Part shown: positions 1-7,305 of the stretch, one piece after another
Layout: each line of letters starts with the position of its first letter
Position numbering within the stretch: the stretch's first letter is position 1
Origin: CAJQLB01 sp041392065
GTDB taxonomy: Bacteria > Bacteroidota > Bacteroidia > Flavobacteriales > Flavobacteriaceae
Direction of reading: 5' to 3'
Length of the DNA stretch: 64,000 nucleotides
NCBI GenBank assembly: GCA_041392065.1
Contig: JAWKMU010000004.1
Span: 186,001 to 250,000, forward strand
The notes under the pieces: generated by a model
What the model was told of the DNA's origin: nothing
The model's database searches: none
The model's input: the letters and a program-made list of their open reading frames with translations, nothing else
Made by a program: the position numbers and the translations under genes

Positions 1-1776
1 AACAATTTTCCCTATGTCATCTACATTTACTGTTGCTTGAGCGATTAACTTTTCTTCTTCTTCTTCAGCACTCAAATAAACTGGTGCACCTTTAATATCT
101 ACAACACCTTCCTTAACAGCTCGATAAGGTGTTTCTATGAATCCCATAGAATTAACTTTAGCGTAAACTGCCAATGAAGATATAAGTCCAATATTTGGAC
201 CTTCAGGTGTTTCAATTGGACACAAACGTCCGTAATGTGTATAGTGAACGTCACGAACTTCGAAACCTGCTCTTTCTCTTGACAAACCTCCAGGCCCTAA
301 AGCAGACAAACGACGTTTGTGTGTAATCTCTGCCAATGGATTGGTTTGATCCATAAACTGAGACAGCTGGTTAGTACCAAAGAATGAATTAATTACAGAC
401 GATAAAGTCTTAGCATTAATCAAATCAATTGGTGTAAACACTTCATTATCACGAACGTTCATACGCTCACGAATGGTACGTGCCATACGAGCTAAACCAA
501 CACCAAATTGTTGAGATAATTGCTCACCTACTGTACGTACACGACGGTTTGACAAGTGATCAATATCATCAATCTCTGCTTTTGAGTTAATAAGCTCTAT
601 CAAATATTTTACAATGGTAATGATATCTTCTTTGGTAAGCACTTGTTTGTCCATACCAATATCAAGACCTAATTTTATGTTCATTCTGTAACGTCCAACT
701 TCACCTAAAGAGTAACGTTGGTCTGAGAAGAACAGTTTATCAATAATTCCACGCGCTGTTTCTTCATCAGGTGGTTCAGCATTACGTAATTGACGATAAA
801 TATGTTCAACAGCTTCTTTTTCAGAGTTTGTTGGGTCTTTTTGAAGCGTGTTGTGTATAATTGCATAATCTCCTTGCTGAGCGCTTTCTTTGTGCAAAAG
901 AATGGTTTTGGCTCCAGCTTCAAAGATTTCTTCTATATTGTCTTTATCTAAAATTGTGTCACGATCAAGAACTATTTCGTTACGTTCTATAGATACAACT
1001 TCACCTGTATCTTCATCAACGAAATCTTCATGCCATGTGTTAAGTACACGAGCCGCTAATTTACGTCCTTGGTATTTTTTAAGTCCAGATTTTGATACTT
1101 TTATTTCTTCGGCTAAGTCAAAAATTTCAAGAATATCTTTATCTCTCTCAAAACCTATGGCTCTAAATAAAGTGGTTACTGGTAATTTTTTCTTCCTATC
1201 AATATAAGCGTACATAACAGAGTTAATATCTGTTGCGAATTCTATCCAAGAACCTTTAAAAGGAATTACTCTTGCAGAATATAACTTTGTACCATTTGCG
1301 TGAAAGGATTGACCAAAAAACACTCCTGGAGAACGATGTAATTGTGATACTACAACACGTTCTGCTCCATTGATACAAAATGTACCACTTGGTGTCATAT
1401 ATGGAATTGTACCTAAATATACATCTTGAACAATAGTTTCAAAATCTTCATGCTCTGGATCAGTACAATATAATTTTAGTCTTGCTTTAAGTGGAACACT
1501 ATAGGTTAGCCCTCGTTCTATACACTCTTCTATGGTATATCTTGGAGGATCAATAAAGTAATCCAAAAATTCCAATACAAATTGATTACGTGTATCTGTA
1601 ATTGGGAAGTTTTCCATGAAGGTGTTATATAAACCTTCATTTCCTCTTTCTTCTGATTTAGTTTCTAGTTGAAAAAAATCCTGAAAGGATTTTATTTGAA
1701 TATCCAGAAAATCGGGATATTCTGTTCTGTTGATAATAGACGAAAAATTTAATCTTTCAGCTTTAGTTGCTAACAT
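1..1776 (-). CDS. rpoB: RNA polymerase beta subunit, N-terminal part (cut by window start)
   Basis: This is the first 592 codons of the beta subunit of RNA polymerase, the core transcription enzyme; the rest lies beyond position 1. The protein starts MLATKAERLNFSS and contains the rifampicin-binding cluster near residues 465-495, with QLSQFMDQTNP followed by THKRRLSALGPGG. The aspartate, histidine and serine usually changed in resistant mutants are all the wild-type residues, so a sensitive-type pocket is expected. It is the last gene visible in the rplKAJL-rpoB run. A 130-base gap with a strong hairpin separates it from rplL. The start is the only ATG in frame at this end and fits the family N-terminus. 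Confidence 0.98.
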   Translation of the reverse strand, partial: MLATKAERLNFSSIINRTEYPDFLDIQIKSFQDFFQLETKSEERGNEGLYNTFMENFPITDTRNQFVLEFLDYFIDPPRYTIEECIERGLTYSVPLKARLKLYCTDPEHEDFETIVQDVYLGTIPYMTPSGTFCINGAERVVVSQLHRSPGVFFGQSFHANGTKLYSARVIPFKGSWIEFATDINSVMYAYIDRKKKLPVTTLFRAIGFERDKDILEIFDLAEEIKVSKSGLKKYQGRKLAARVLNTWHEDFVDEDTGEVVSIERNEIVLDRDTILDKDNIEEIFEAGAKTILLHKESAQQGDYAIIHNTLQKDPTNSEKEAVEHIYRQLRNAEPPDEETARGIIDKLFFSDQRYSLGEVGRYRMNIKLGLDIGMDKQVLTKEDIITIVKYLIELINSKAEIDDIDHLSNRRVRTVGEQLSQQFGVGLARMARTIRERMNVRDNEVFTPIDLINAKTLSSVINSFFGTNQLSQFMDQTNPLAEITHKRRLSALGPGGLSRERAGFEVRDVHYTHYGRLCPIETPEGPNIGLISSLAVYAKVNSMGFIETPYRAVKEGVVDIKGAPVYLSAEEEEEKLIAQATVNVDDIGKIV

Positions 1777-1840
1777 CGACGGACGAATTTTTGATTAAAA
1801 AATAGTTTTGCGTGCACATAATATTTATATACACAAAAGG

Positions 1841-1883
1841 GTTTAGGCCATATTTCGCTTTTTTTTGCGAAATAGACCTAAAC
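1841..1883 (-). terminator. Hairpin between rplL and rpoB (attenuator-like)
   Basis: On the minus strand an arm reading GTTTAGGTCTATTTCGC is followed by an A8 loop and the nearly complementary arm GCGAAATATGGCCTAAAC, then CCTTTTGTG. The stem is about 17 bp with one bulge and a mismatch. It lies in the rplL-rpoB gap, where E. coli also has an attenuator or processing site. The U-run after the stem is short, so partial termination or RNase processing is as likely as full termination. Confidence 0.7.
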
Positions 1884-1906
1884 CATATTTTGTAGGTTAG
1901 TTAAGC

Positions 1907-2287
1907 TTACTTAAGCTCAACCTCAGCTCCTGCTTCTTCTAAAGAAGTTTTAAGGCCTTCTGCTTCGTCTTTTGAAACACCTTCTTTAATAGCGCTTGGT
2001 GCACCATCTACTAATTCTTTAGCTTCTTTTAATCCTAAACCAGTTAATTCTTTAACTAATTTTACAACAGCTAATTTTGCTCCACCAGCTGCTTTTAAGA
2101 TTACATCAAATTCAGTTTGAGCTTCTCCAGCATCGTCTCCACCACCAGCTGCTGGTCCAGCAGCAACTGCTACAGCAGCAGCAGCAGGTTCGATACCATA
2201 TTCTTCTTTTAAAATAGTTGCTAACTCGTTTACTTCTTTTACTGTTAAGTTAACTAACTTTTCTGCGAAATCTTTTAAATCTGCCAT
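1907..2287 (-). CDS. rplL: Ribosomal protein bL12 (L7/L12)
   Basis: This is the 126-residue stalk protein of the large ribosomal subunit, which recruits translation GTPases. The N-terminal dimerisation helix (about 1-32) is followed by an Ala/Gly-rich hinge (about 33-53). The C-terminal globular domain contains the conserved KLAVVKLVKELTGLGLKEAK stretch. Length is normal. It follows rplJ by 68 bases in the same direction, as in most bacteria, and bL12 binds the C-terminal helix of L10. Confidence 0.98.
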   Translation of the reverse strand: MADLKDFAEKLVNLTVKEVNELATILKEEYGIEPAAAAVAVAAGPAAGGGDDAGEAQTEFDVILKAAGGAKLAVVKLVKELTGLGLKEAKELVDGAPSAIKEGVSKDEAEGLKTSLEEAGAEVELK

Positions 2288-2355
2288 TTTCTATCGTTTT
2301 AATAATTTTTTAATAATATAATTGTATTTAAGTGCGTACTTTTTAATAAACTATC

Positions 2356-2871
2356 TTACTTCTCAGATAGTGTTTTAATTATTCCTGCTAATTTGCCACC
2401 ACTTGATTTAAGAGCTGAAACAACATTTTTGGCAGGAGATTGTAACAATCCTATGATTTCTCCGATAAGCTCTTCTTTAGACTTAATGTCTACAAGCATA
2501 TCTAGTTGATAATCTCCAAGATAAATTGCTTCTTCTATAAAAGCTCCTTTTAATAAAGGTCTATCTGACTTTTTTCTAAAGTCTTTAATTACCTTAGCTG
2601 GTGCGTTACCTGTTTCTGAATACATCACAGATGTATTTCCTTTTAATACAGAAGGAAGTTCACCAAAATCTTTCTCTGATGCTTCCATAGCTTTTTCAAG
2701 CAATGTATTTTTTACAACCGCTAATTTTATGTTCGCTTTAAAACAAGCGCGACGTAAATTTGAAGTAGTTTCTGCATTTAATCCAGATATATCTGCCAAA
2801 TATATATTGGCATTATCAGATAACTGAGCAGTTAACTCTTGAATTACTTGTGATTTTTCTTCTCTTGTCAT
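2356..2871 (-). CDS. rplJ: Ribosomal protein uL10
   Basis: This 171-residue stalk-base protein anchors bL12 dimers on 23S rRNA. It starts MTREEKSQVIQEL and contains the family core from NIYLADISGLNA to LRRACFKANIKLAVVKNTL, with a helical C-terminus for bL12 binding. It is only 19 bases downstream of rplA. There is therefore no room here for the long L10 leader that mediates autogenous control in enterobacteria, and any such control would have to act elsewhere. Confidence 0.97.
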   Translation of the reverse strand: MTREEKSQVIQELTAQLSDNANIYLADISGLNAETTSNLRRACFKANIKLAVVKNTLLEKAMEASEKDFGELPSVLKGNTSVMYSETGNAPAKVIKDFRKKSDRPLLKGAFIEEAIYLGDYQLDMLVDIKSKEELIGEIIGLLQSPAKNVVSALKSSGGKLAGIIKTLSEK

Positions 2872-2890
2872 AATAAAAAGATTTTACTGC

Positions 2891-3580
2891 TTAACTTATT
2901 TTTGGATCTATTGCAACACTTGGGCTCATTGTACTAGACATATAGATACTTTTTACATATGTGCCTTTTGCAGCAGTTGGTTTAAGCTTTATTAATGTTG
3001 ATATTAATTCTTGTGCATTACCAGCAATTTTATCAGCACTAAAAGAAACTTTACCTATTGCGGCATGAACAATACCTGTTTTATCAACCTTAAAATCAAT
3101 TTTACCAGCTTTTACTTCTGCAACTGCTTTAGCTACATCCATAGTTACTGTACCAGTTTTTGGGTTTGGCATTAAACCTCTTGGTCCTAAAACTCGTCCT
3201 AAAGGTCCTAACTTACCCATAACACTTGGCATAGTGATTATAACATCAACGTCTGTCCAACCATTCTTGATTTTATCAAGATACTCATCTAAGCCTACAT
3301 AATCAGCTCCTGCTTCTTTAGCTTCAGATTCCTTGTCAGGTGTTACTAAAGCTAATACTTTCATATCTTTACCAGTACCATGAGGAAGTGATACTACACC
3401 TCTAACCATTTGATTTGCTTTTCTTGGATCTACACCTAAGCGTACTGCAATATCAACTGATGCATCAAACTTTGTACTTGTAATTTCTTTTACCAATGCA
3501 GAAGCATCTTCCAAGGAATATAATCTACCTTTTTCGATTTTTGCTACTGCTTCTTTTTGTTTTTTTGTCAACCTTGCCAT
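2891..3580 (-). CDS. rplA: Ribosomal protein uL1
   Basis: This 229-residue protein of the mobile L1 stalk of the 50S subunit is normal in length and starts MARLTKKQKEAV. The signature region GKLGPLGRVLGPRGLMPNPK is present near residues 123-142, along with the conserved C-terminal motif with PTAAKGTYVKSIYMSSTMSP. It is 16 bases downstream of rplK in the same operon. In many bacteria L1 also represses its own mRNA; no obvious target site could be singled out here. Confidence 0.98.
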   Translation of the reverse strand: MARLTKKQKEAVAKIEKGRLYSLEDASALVKEITSTKFDASVDIAVRLGVDPRKANQMVRGVVSLPHGTGKDMKVLALVTPDKESEAKEAGADYVGLDEYLDKIKNGWTDVDVIITMPSVMGKLGPLGRVLGPRGLMPNPKTGTVTMDVAKAVAEVKAGKIDFKVDKTGIVHAAIGKVSFSADKIAGNAQELISTLIKLKPTAAKGTYVKSIYMSSTMSPSVAIDPKIS

Positions 3581-3596
3581 TTCAAAAATTTAGAGA

Positions 3597-4037
3597 TTAA
3601 TTAGGTGCTTCACCACCTTTTACTGTTATTCCCATTGACCTAGCTGTTCCTGCCACCATTTTCATGGCAGAATCTATGGTAAATGCGTTTAAATCCACCA
3701 TTTTATCTTCAGCAATGGTTCTAATTTGATCCCAAGTTACTTTTGAGACTTTTTTCCTGTTTGGTTCTCCTGAACCCTTTTTTACTTTGGCCGCTTCTAA
3801 TAATTGTACAGCTGCTGGAGGTGTTTTAATAACAAAATCAAATGATTTGTCTTTGTAAACTGATATCACAACAGGTAATACTTTACCTGGCTTGTCTTGC
3901 GTTCTAGCATTAAACTGCTTGCAAAACTCCATGATGTTAACTCCAGCGGCACCTAAAGCGGGTCCAACCGGTGGCGATGGATTCGCTGCACCTCCCCTTA
4001 CTTGTAGTTTAACTACTTTTCCTAACTCTTTTGCCAT
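3597..4037 (-). CDS. rplK: Ribosomal protein uL11
   Basis: This 146-residue protein of the GTPase-associated centre binds 23S rRNA beside the stalk. It starts MAKELGKVVKLQV and has the proline-rich turn NPSPPVGPALGAAGVNIMEF. The C-terminal RNA-binding domain ends RSMGITVKGG. Length and order (nusG-rplK-rplA) are standard. A 73-base gap to nusG contains no convincing terminator. Confidence 0.98.
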   Translation of the reverse strand: MAKELGKVVKLQVRGGAANPSPPVGPALGAAGVNIMEFCKQFNARTQDKPGKVLPVVISVYKDKSFDFVIKTPPAAVQLLEAAKVKKGSGEPNRKKVSKVTWDQIRTIAEDKMVDLNAFTIDSAMKMVAGTARSMGITVKGGEAPN

Positions 4038-4110
4038 TTTTAATAATTTAATTTGATTTGATTTTACTTAAGGAAGCAATAAAACCAAACATATATTAGT
4101 GTAACAATTA

Positions 4111-4668
4111 TTATATTTTTTCTACTTGCATGTAACTTAGTTCTAATGGTGTTTTTCTTCCAAAGATTTTTACCATTACTTCAAGTTTACGTTTTTCTTC
4201 ATTAATCTTTTCGATTGTTCCATCAAAACCATTAAATGGACCATCGATAACTTTTACGGTTTCTCCCATAACAAAAGGAATTGTTACGTTTGAATCTGAT
4301 TCTACTGACAGTTCATCAACTTTACCTAACATTCTGTTAACCTCAGACTGTCTTAATGGTATTGGATCTCCTCCTTTTGTCTCACCTAAAAAACCAATTA
4401 CATTGGTTATTGATCTGATAATATGTGGAATTTCACCACTTAAATTAGCTTGAATCATTATGTACCCTGGAAAATAAACTTTTTCTTTATTTATTTTTTT
4501 CCCATTACGTATCTGAATAACTTTTTCCGTTGGGACTAATACTTGCTCTACAAAATCTCCTAAACCCAACCTTGCTATTTCGTTTTCAATGTAGGTTTTA
4601 ATCTTGTTTTCCTGACCACTTACAGCCCTAACAACGTACCATTTTTTTTCAATACTATTTTCAGACAT
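4111..4668 (-). CDS. nusG: Transcription termination/antitermination factor NusG
   Basis: This 185-residue elongation factor binds RNA polymerase through its N-terminal NGN domain (KKWYVVRAVSGQE at about 9-21, VYFPGYIMIQA near 63-73). It links to Rho or ribosomes through a C-terminal KOW domain (VKVIDGPFNGFDGTIEKIN). Both domains are complete. It begins 11 bases after secE, as in most bacteria, so the two are co-transcribed. Confidence 0.97.
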   Translation of the reverse strand: MSENSIEKKWYVVRAVSGQENKIKTYIENEIARLGLGDFVEQVLVPTEKVIQIRNGKKINKEKVYFPGYIMIQANLSGEIPHIIRSITNVIGFLGETKGGDPIPLRQSEVNRMLGKVDELSVESDSNVTIPFVMGETVKVIDGPFNGFDGTIEKINEEKRKLEVMVKIFGRKTPLELSYMQVEKI

Positions 4669-4679
4669 AATTGTACCTT

Positions 4680-4874
4680 CTATTTTAATAGGTTAAAGTA
4701 CTCTTTAATGACTCCACTAAAAACGGTATCAACTCCCCAAATGGCGAGAGAAAAAATGATGGAAAACACAGCCACAAGCACAGTTAAACTTTGAGCTTCT
4801 GCCAAAGTTGGCCAACTAACGTTATTCTTTAACTCATCAAAAGATTCTTTTATATAATTTAAGATTCCAGCCAT
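4680..4874 (-). CDS. secE: Preprotein translocase subunit SecE
   Basis: This 64-residue single-pass subunit of the SecYEG channel is the short form common outside Proteobacteria. The amphipathic helix contains the conserved FDELKNNVSWPT, followed by one membrane helix (LTVLVAVFSIIFSLAIWGV). It lies between tRNA-Trp and nusG, the usual location. Confidence 0.96.
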   Translation of the reverse strand: MAGILNYIKESFDELKNNVSWPTLAEAQSLTVLVAVFSIIFSLAIWGVDTVFSGVIKEYFNLLK

Positions 4875-4935
4875 TTAATTTTATTTTTTACTACTTTACC
4901 TTTTATGGTCTTATCAATGTGACAAAATATTTTTG

Positions 4936-5008
4936 CACGGGTTGAGAGACTCGAACTCCCGACACCTGGTTTTGGAGACCAGTGCTCTACCAACTGAGCT
5001 AAACCCGT
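4936..5008 (-). tRNA. tRNA-Trp (anticodon CCA)
   Basis: The minus strand folds into a 73-nt cloverleaf. The acceptor arm is ACGGGTT with AACCCGT and discriminator G; the D-arm contains AGCTCAGTTGGTAGAGC. The anticodon stem CTGGT/ACCAG encloses the loop CTCCAAA (CCA), and the T-arm contains GTTCGAGTC. CCA is not encoded. It lies between tuf and secE, a position seen in many bacteria outside the enterobacteria. Confidence 0.96.
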
Positions 5009-5021
5009 AAATATAAGTCAA

Positions 5022-5051
5022 AAGGCATCACGCTTTTAAGCGTGATACCTT
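5022..5051 (-). terminator. Hairpin between tuf and tRNA-Trp
   Basis: The arms AAGG-C-ATCACGCTT and AAGCGTGAT-A-CCTT are separated by two T. This gives a strong stem of about 13 pairs with one internal mismatch. On the minus strand it follows the tuf stop by 27 bases and is followed by TTGAC rather than a long U-run. It may partly terminate transcription or mark the cut that releases tRNA-Trp from the tuf transcript. Confidence 0.65.
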
Positions 5052-5078
5052 GAGTTTATATTTATATTAAACTGTTGT

Positions 5079-6266
5079 TTAGTCTAAAATCTCAGTTACC
5101 TGACCAGCACCAACTGTTCTACCTCCTTCACGGATTGCAAAACGTAATCCAACATTCATTGCGATTGGTTGAATTAAGTCAACTGTAATAGTCAAGTTAT
5201 CTCCAGGCATAACCATCTCAACTCCATCAGGAAGTGCAATATTTCCAGTTACGTCAGTTGTACGTACGTAGAACTGAGGACGATAGTTGTTATGGAAAGG
5301 AGTGTGACGTCCACCTTCTTCTTTTTTAAGGATATAAACCTCTGCTTTGAATTTTTTGTGTGGTGTTACAGAACCTGGTTTTGTGATTACCATACCTCTT
5401 GAGATTTGAGTCTTTTCAATACCTCTTAATAAGATACCTGCGTTATCACCAGCTTCACCTCTATCTAATATTTGACGGAACATCTCAATACCTGTAATAG
5501 TAGATGTAAGTTTTTCAGCTCCCATACCAATAATTTCAACTGGGTCACCAGTTTTAGCAATACCAGTTTCAATACGACCTGTAGCAACAGTACCACGACC
5601 AGTAATTGAGAATACATCTTCGATAGGCATTAAGAAAGGCTTATCCATATCACGAACTGGTTCTTCAATCCAAGTATCACAAGCTTCCATTAATTGCATA
5701 ACTGTATCAACCCACTTTTGCTCACCATTAAGCGCACCTAAAGCAGAACCTGAGATTACAGGACCATTATCACCATCATACTCATAGAAGTTTAATAAAT
5801 CTCTAACTTCCATATCTACTAATTCTAATAGCTCTTCATCATCAACCATATCAACCTTGTTTAAGAAAACAACGATTCTTGGAATACCAACTTGACGACC
5901 TAATAGAATGTGTTCACGAGTTTGTGGCATAGGACCATCTGTTGCAGCAACCACTAAGATTGCACCATCCATTTGAGCAGCACCAGTAACCATGTTCTTT
6001 ACATAATCCGCGTGACCTGGACAGTCAACGTGAGCATAGTGACGATTTGCTGTTTGATATTCTACGTGAGAAGTATTAATTGTAATACCTCTTTCTTTTT
6101 CTTCTGGAGCATTATCAATCTGATCGAATGATCTTGCTTCTGATAAACCTGCATCAGCTAATACTTTAGTAATAGCAGCAGTTAAAGTTGTTTTACCGTG
6201 ATCTACGTGTCCAATTGTACCAATGTTTAAGTGTGGTTTTGAACGATCGAAAGTTGCCTTTGCCAT
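5079..6266 (-). CDS. tuf: Elongation factor Tu
   Basis: This 395-residue GTPase delivers aminoacyl-tRNA to the ribosome. The P-loop GHVDHGKT is at residues 19-26; the switch II region DCPGHADYVKNM and the base-recognition motif NKVD are intact. The beta-barrel domains 2 and 3 follow, ending in GRTVGAGQVTEIL. It is flanked by tRNA-Thr(GGU) upstream and tRNA-Trp downstream, matching the tufB-type context. No second copy is in this window. Confidence 0.99.
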   Translation of the reverse strand: MAKATFDRSKPHLNIGTIGHVDHGKTTLTAAITKVLADAGLSEARSFDQIDNAPEEKERGITINTSHVEYQTANRHYAHVDCPGHADYVKNMVTGAAQMDGAILVVAATDGPMPQTREHILLGRQVGIPRIVVFLNKVDMVDDEELLELVDMEVRDLLNFYEYDGDNGPVISGSALGALNGEQKWVDTVMQLMEACDTWIEEPVRDMDKPFLMPIEDVFSITGRGTVATGRIETGIAKTGDPVEIIGMGAEKLTSTITGIEMFRQILDRGEAGDNAGILLRGIEKTQISRGMVITKPGSVTPHKKFKAEVYILKKEEGGRHTPFHNNYRPQFYVRTTDVTGNIALPDGVEMVMPGDNLTITVDLIQPIAMNVGLRFAIREGGRTVGAGQVTEILD

Positions 6267-6319
6267 GTTTAATTTATTTTAATCTTATTTATATTAGTGT
6301 TCAATTTTATTTGAGATTG

Positions 6320-6391
6320 AGCCAATGACGGGATTTGAACCCGTGACCTCTTCCTTACCAAGGAAACGCTCTACCCCTGAGCTACACCGGC
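6320..6391 (-). tRNA. tRNA-Thr (anticodon GGU)
   Basis: This is a 72-nt cloverleaf on the minus strand. The acceptor is GCCGGTG with CATTGGC (two G-U pairs) and discriminator U. The anticodon loop TTGGTAA contains GGT, and the T-loop contains GTTCAAATC. It is the last tRNA before tuf, like E. coli thrT before tufB. Confidence 0.95.
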
Positions 6392-6466
6392 AAATTGATT
6401 TACGATTGCCGATTTTTGATTTTTGATTTACATTTAGCAAATCGCAATTCGTAACTCGTAATTTTT
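6392..6466. repeat. Imperfect inverted repeat in the tRNA spacer
   Basis: The spacer between tRNA-Gly and tRNA-Thr holds AAATTGATTTACGATTGCC on one side. On the other side it holds a sequence whose complement reads AAATTACGAGTTACGAATTGC. The two align with small gaps. Between them is a tandem GATTTTTGATTTTTGATTT. It looks like a dispersed flavobacterial-type palindromic repeat rather than a gene. Confidence 0.5.
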
Positions 6467-6468
6467 AG

Positions 6469-6541
6469 AGCGGGAGACCGGGTTCGAACCGGCGACATTC
6501 AGCTTGGAAGGCTGACGCTCTACCAACTGAGCTACTCCCGC
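6469..6541 (-). tRNA. tRNA-Gly (anticodon UCC)
   Basis: This is a 73-nt cloverleaf on the minus strand. The acceptor is GCGGGAG/CTCCCGC with discriminator U. The anticodon stem TCAGC/GCTGA surrounds the loop CTTCCAA (TCC), and the T-arm GCCGG-TTCGAAC-CCGGT is canonical. It corresponds in position to E. coli glyT. Confidence 0.96.
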
Positions 6542-6569
6542 AATTTTATAAATTCATGCAAATTTTTTG

Positions 6570-6651
6570 TGGGGAGAGCAGGATTCGAACCTGCGAAGGT
6601 AAAACCAACAGATTTACAGTCTGTCCTCGTTGGCCGCTTGAGTATCTCCCC
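6570..6651 (-). tRNA. tRNA-Tyr (anticodon GUA)
   Basis: This is an 82-nt class II tRNA on the minus strand. The acceptor is GGGGAGA/TCTCCCC with discriminator A. The anticodon loop CTGTAAA contains GTA. A long variable arm (about TTGGTTTTACCTTC) precedes the T-arm GCAGG-TTCGAAT-CCTGC. It corresponds in position to E. coli tyrU. Confidence 0.96.
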
Positions 6652-6683
6652 AATAATAAAAATTCACTCTTTTAAAAGAACTT

Positions 6684-6740
6684 GAGCCGATGGAGGGACT
6701 CCCTTCGACTTCGCTCAGGATAAACTTCTCGTCCCTAATC
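6684..6740. repeat. tRNA-Thr 3' fragment joined to a palindromic repeat
   Basis: Positions 6684-6701 are identical to the 18 bases covering the 3' end of the neighbouring tRNA-Thr(UGU) at 6797-6814. They run straight into CCTTCGACTTCGCTCAGG, a repeat element also seen in variant form at 28211. Arms AGGGAC (6694-6699) and GTCCCT (6731-6736) bracket it. No other part of a tRNA is present, so this is a remnant and not a functional gene. The rest of the spacer to 6797 shows nothing else. Confidence 0.7.
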
Positions 6741-6797
6741 CAAGTAATTCATTGTTAAAAGAATACTTGCATCTCCTGATGTTTTCAAAATTTCAAG

Positions 6798-6871
6798 AGC
6801 CGATGGAGGGACTCGAACCCACGACCTGCTGATTACAAATCAGCTGCTCTAGCCAGCTGAGCTACATCGGC
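6798..6871 (-). tRNA. tRNA-Thr (anticodon UGU)
   Basis: This is a 74-nt cloverleaf on the minus strand. The acceptor is GCCGATG/CATCGGC with discriminator U. The anticodon stem GCTGA/TCAGC encloses TTTGTAA (TGT), and the T-arm GTGGG-TTCGAGT-CCCTC is slightly imperfect. It is the first gene of the tRNA-tuf transcript and corresponds in position to E. coli thrU. Confidence 0.95.
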
Positions 6872-6895
6872 TTTTTAATACTACTTTTTAGCAAT

Positions 6896-6922
6896 AAAAA
6901 AGTCCGCTATTTCTAACGGACT
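6896..6922 (-). terminator. Intrinsic terminator after hpf
   Basis: On the minus strand the arm AGTCCG, a 10-base loop and the arm CGGACT are followed directly by TTTTTATT. This lies 53 bases past the hpf stop. It should end the xerC-hpf transcript just before the tRNA-tuf operon, and it overlaps the start region of that operon's probable promoter. Confidence 0.8.
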
Positions 6923-6923
6923 G

Positions 6924-6953
6924 CAAATGTATATATATTTTTTTTGTTTCAAA
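6924..6953 (-). promoter_or_regulatory. Probable promoter of the tRNA-tuf operon
   Basis: On the minus strand TTTTG (TTG at 6952-6950) is followed by 18 bases and then TACATTTG (6931-6924). This matches the Bacteroidota sigma-70 type pattern TTG / TAnnTTTG. Transcription would begin near 6918, inside the hpf terminator hairpin and about 45 bases before tRNA-Thr(UGU). Confidence 0.7.
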
Positions 6954-6974
6954 ACATTTTTTGAAAAATTTTGT

Positions 6975-7277
6975 CTACAAATGAGACCTTAATTTTTCTT
7001 TGCGTTTTTTTAACTGTCTTTCTAGTGAATTGACTGCGGAATCTGCTCCTTCTTCAAAAGTTTTACAAACTTTTTTTACTACAAAACTATCTCCTGGGAC
7101 ATCTACCCTTGCTTCAAATACTTTATTTTCTTTATCACTTGTATTTTCAACTTTTAAAAACACATCTGATTTGATAACTTTATCATAGAAACGATCCAGT
7201 TTGTCCATTCTGTTTTGTATAAAGTTTATTAGCTTTTTGTCTGCGTTAAAGTTTACTGATTGTGTGTTTACTTTCAT
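6975..7277 (-). CDS. hpf: Ribosome hibernation promoting factor, short form (HPF/RaiA)
   Basis: This 100-residue protein binds the small ribosomal subunit and inactivates or dimerises ribosomes in stationary phase. It starts MKVNTQSVNFNADKK and shows the beta-alpha-beta-beta-beta-alpha HPF/YfiA fold pattern, ending in ERQLKKRKEKLRSHL. The long-form dimerisation domain is absent. I chose ATG 7277; the upstream in-frame TTG at 7301 would add eight unconserved residues. It is just downstream of xerC and likely co-transcribed with it. Confidence 0.92.
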   Translation of the reverse strand: MKVNTQSVNFNADKKLINFIQNRMDKLDRFYDKVIKSDVFLKVENTSDKENKVFEARVDVPGDSFVVKKVCKTFEEGADSAVNSLERQLKKRKEKLRSHL

Positions 7278-7305
7278 AATTTTACACTTTTGGTTAGACA
7301 ATTAT

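Noticed and set aside
890..1207. Open frame of 105 codons on the plus strand
   Set aside because: It lies wholly inside rpoB in antisense and has serine-rich shadow composition with no motif.
2872..2890. L10 leader for autogenous control
   Set aside because: The gap between rplA and rplJ is only 19 bases, too short for the known leader structure.
6684..6701. Possible extra tRNA gene
   Set aside because: Only the 3' 18 bases match; there is no anticodon or D-arm.
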